Source: Certhia americana | Lineage: Eukaryota > Chordata > Aves > Passeriformes > Certhiidae | DNA: 64,000 nt | NCBI GenBank assembly: GCA_018697195.1 | Contig: CM031870.1 | Span: 9,446,410 to 9,510,409, forward strand | Direction of reading: 5' to 3' | Part shown: positions 62,803 through 64,000 of the stretch, one piece after another | Position numbering within the stretch: the stretch's first letter is position 1 | How the letters are laid out: every line of letters starts with the position of its first letter | The notes under the pieces: model-generated | The model's input: only the letters and a program-made list of their open reading frames with translations | Told to the model about the DNA's origin: nothing | The model's database searches: none | Position numbers and translations under genes: made by a program

Positions 62803-64000
62803 CTAAAAGAAAAAAAAAAGTACAAGTAATGTGCAATCCTGCCACTTTCACACACATGTTTGTCTTTAATCACTGTACCAATGCAGACACACATATTTGC
62901 ACACACTAAATCTAATCACTGTACCATTTTAAACCCTAAAATTTTGTTCTAATGCTGATGCAGAGAGAAAAGTAATTGTTTAACAGAGTAAGTAACAAAG
63001 GAAACAAATTCCCTCCACCAGGTGAGTTATGAGTGGTTATGCATATATTAACATAGAACTAGAAACTGTGCAACTGGTTCCAAGGTGCTTCTTCTGTGAA
63101 TATCTTTGGACTATGCTGAAGTCAAAGGAGTGATGAGCAAAAAAAATAAAATAGAAGAAGGTAAGCATGCAGTAGTTGATATGGGAAAGTGGCACATGAG
63201 GTCTAACTAGGGAAGTTTGATCCCTTCTCTTGCCTGCAGAGACCCCTTAGAGACTCATGTATATTCTGATGTTTAATATCAAACATGGGACTCTCAAAGA
63301 CTATTGATCTGGCAAAGTTTCACCATCAGGTCTCTGGTCTCTTGAGCACAGAAATACTGACTGGAAAGGGGGTAAAGTCCAGCTTTATCATTTCAAAGGG
63401 CAAGAGTTTAAGACTGTCTAGTGAAGCTTAAAAAAGGGTATGTCTATATCACAGGTGATAAGAAGCTATAGAGAATACAAGCCTTTCAGATTATAAGTCT
63501 CAGAATTTTACTCTTCAAGGAATCACTATTTTTCCCCCAAATAAGTTGTCACATCAAAGTACCAACTTACTTCTGTCTTGTTACTTTCTGATGTTCCACA
63601 AAAAAAAAAAAAGAGAGAAATGGGATAGGGGCAAATTCTAACAAAAGCACAAAAAATCACCACTGCTTCTCTCCCGGCTTTTGTTTTTTTTCTTTTATAT
63701 AGTAATAAAGAAAAAGGATAAATATAAGAAAGGTGCACAATTTTGAAAATAAATGAAAAAACATGAGGGAAATTTCACATTATTTTAGAACTGCACAAGT
63801 TTAGATTCTTAAACACAGCTCCTATATTGCTATGCTGTGATCATACTGAAAACCAGGAAAAACACCTCAGCACTCAGGATTTCTGTGCAATATATTCACA
63901 AGTGTCTGGAAAGGATGACAGATTCCCTGTATTATCAATCTTGACATCAAGAGAGGAGTTCATCAAAACTCCCAGGATCTAATTCTGTGAAAATAGCCTG
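62803..64000 (-). other. Part of CLEC16A intron 1
   Basis: 1.2 kb upstream of exon 2 with no sequence resembling the conserved first exon and no CpG-rich promoter. A 13-base motif (AATCACTGTACCA) occurs at about 62868 and again at about 62913. Short A-runs lie at 62810-62819 and 63601-63612. Confidence 0.6.

Noticed and set aside
1..64000. CRISPR array, operon, phage or other microbial system
   Set aside because: The only direct repeats are two-copy tandems, homopolymers and LTRs, and the coding sequence is a spliced vertebrate gene. Nothing points to bacterial or viral DNA beyond old LTR remnants.

Overview
This is vertebrate nuclear DNA, most likely from a bird. The evidence is GT-AG introns, very little coding sequence, a CR1-type LINE 3' end, and LTR fragments of types I know from chicken and songbird genomes. 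Interspersed repeats are sparse and the introns compact. I cannot fix the species. A songbird is possible, but that is only an impression from the LTRs.

Almost everything recognisable belongs to one gene on the minus strand, CLEC16A (called ema in Drosophila). Its product is an endosome/lysosome-associated E3 ubiquitin ligase scaffold that acts in mitophagy and autophagy. From right to left I can place 22 consecutive coding exons between 62802 and the stop codon at 12028-12030. Every exon has consensus GT-AG borders and the codon phase is continuous throughout. The exons encode 1,011 residues. With the 27-residue first exon known from mammals, which lies beyond the right edge of the window, the protein would be about 1,038 residues, against about 1,053 in human. 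The gene is intact: I see no frameshift, premature stop or missing exon.

Layout from right to left (gene order): 64000-62803 is part of intron 1. 62802-56154 holds the N-terminal FPL-domain exons, closely packed. 53771-47002 encodes a lysine- and glutamate-rich disordered segment. 42930-28871 encodes the conserved central and C-terminal folded part, including three very small exons. 28177-12028 encodes the serine-rich, disordered C-terminal tail across the two largest introns (5.9 and 9.6 kb). 12027-1 is the 3' UTR of unknown length, followed by intergenic DNA in which I recognise no gene.

Mobile DNA: (1) a 723-bp element at 23118-23840 in the intron before the penultimate exon, with two diverged ~215-bp terminal repeats (TG...CA), a purine tract, a primer-site-like sequence and near-perfect 5-bp target duplications; it looks like a tiny non-autonomous LTR retroelement. 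(2) A 351-bp solo-LTR-like element at 7302-7652. (3) An old avian ERVL-type LTR at about 38850-39475, just upstream of a 51-bp exon. (4) A CR1 3' fragment near 32945-33040. I found no operon-like system, CRISPR array or convincing RNA gene. The most unusual item is the miniature LTR element.
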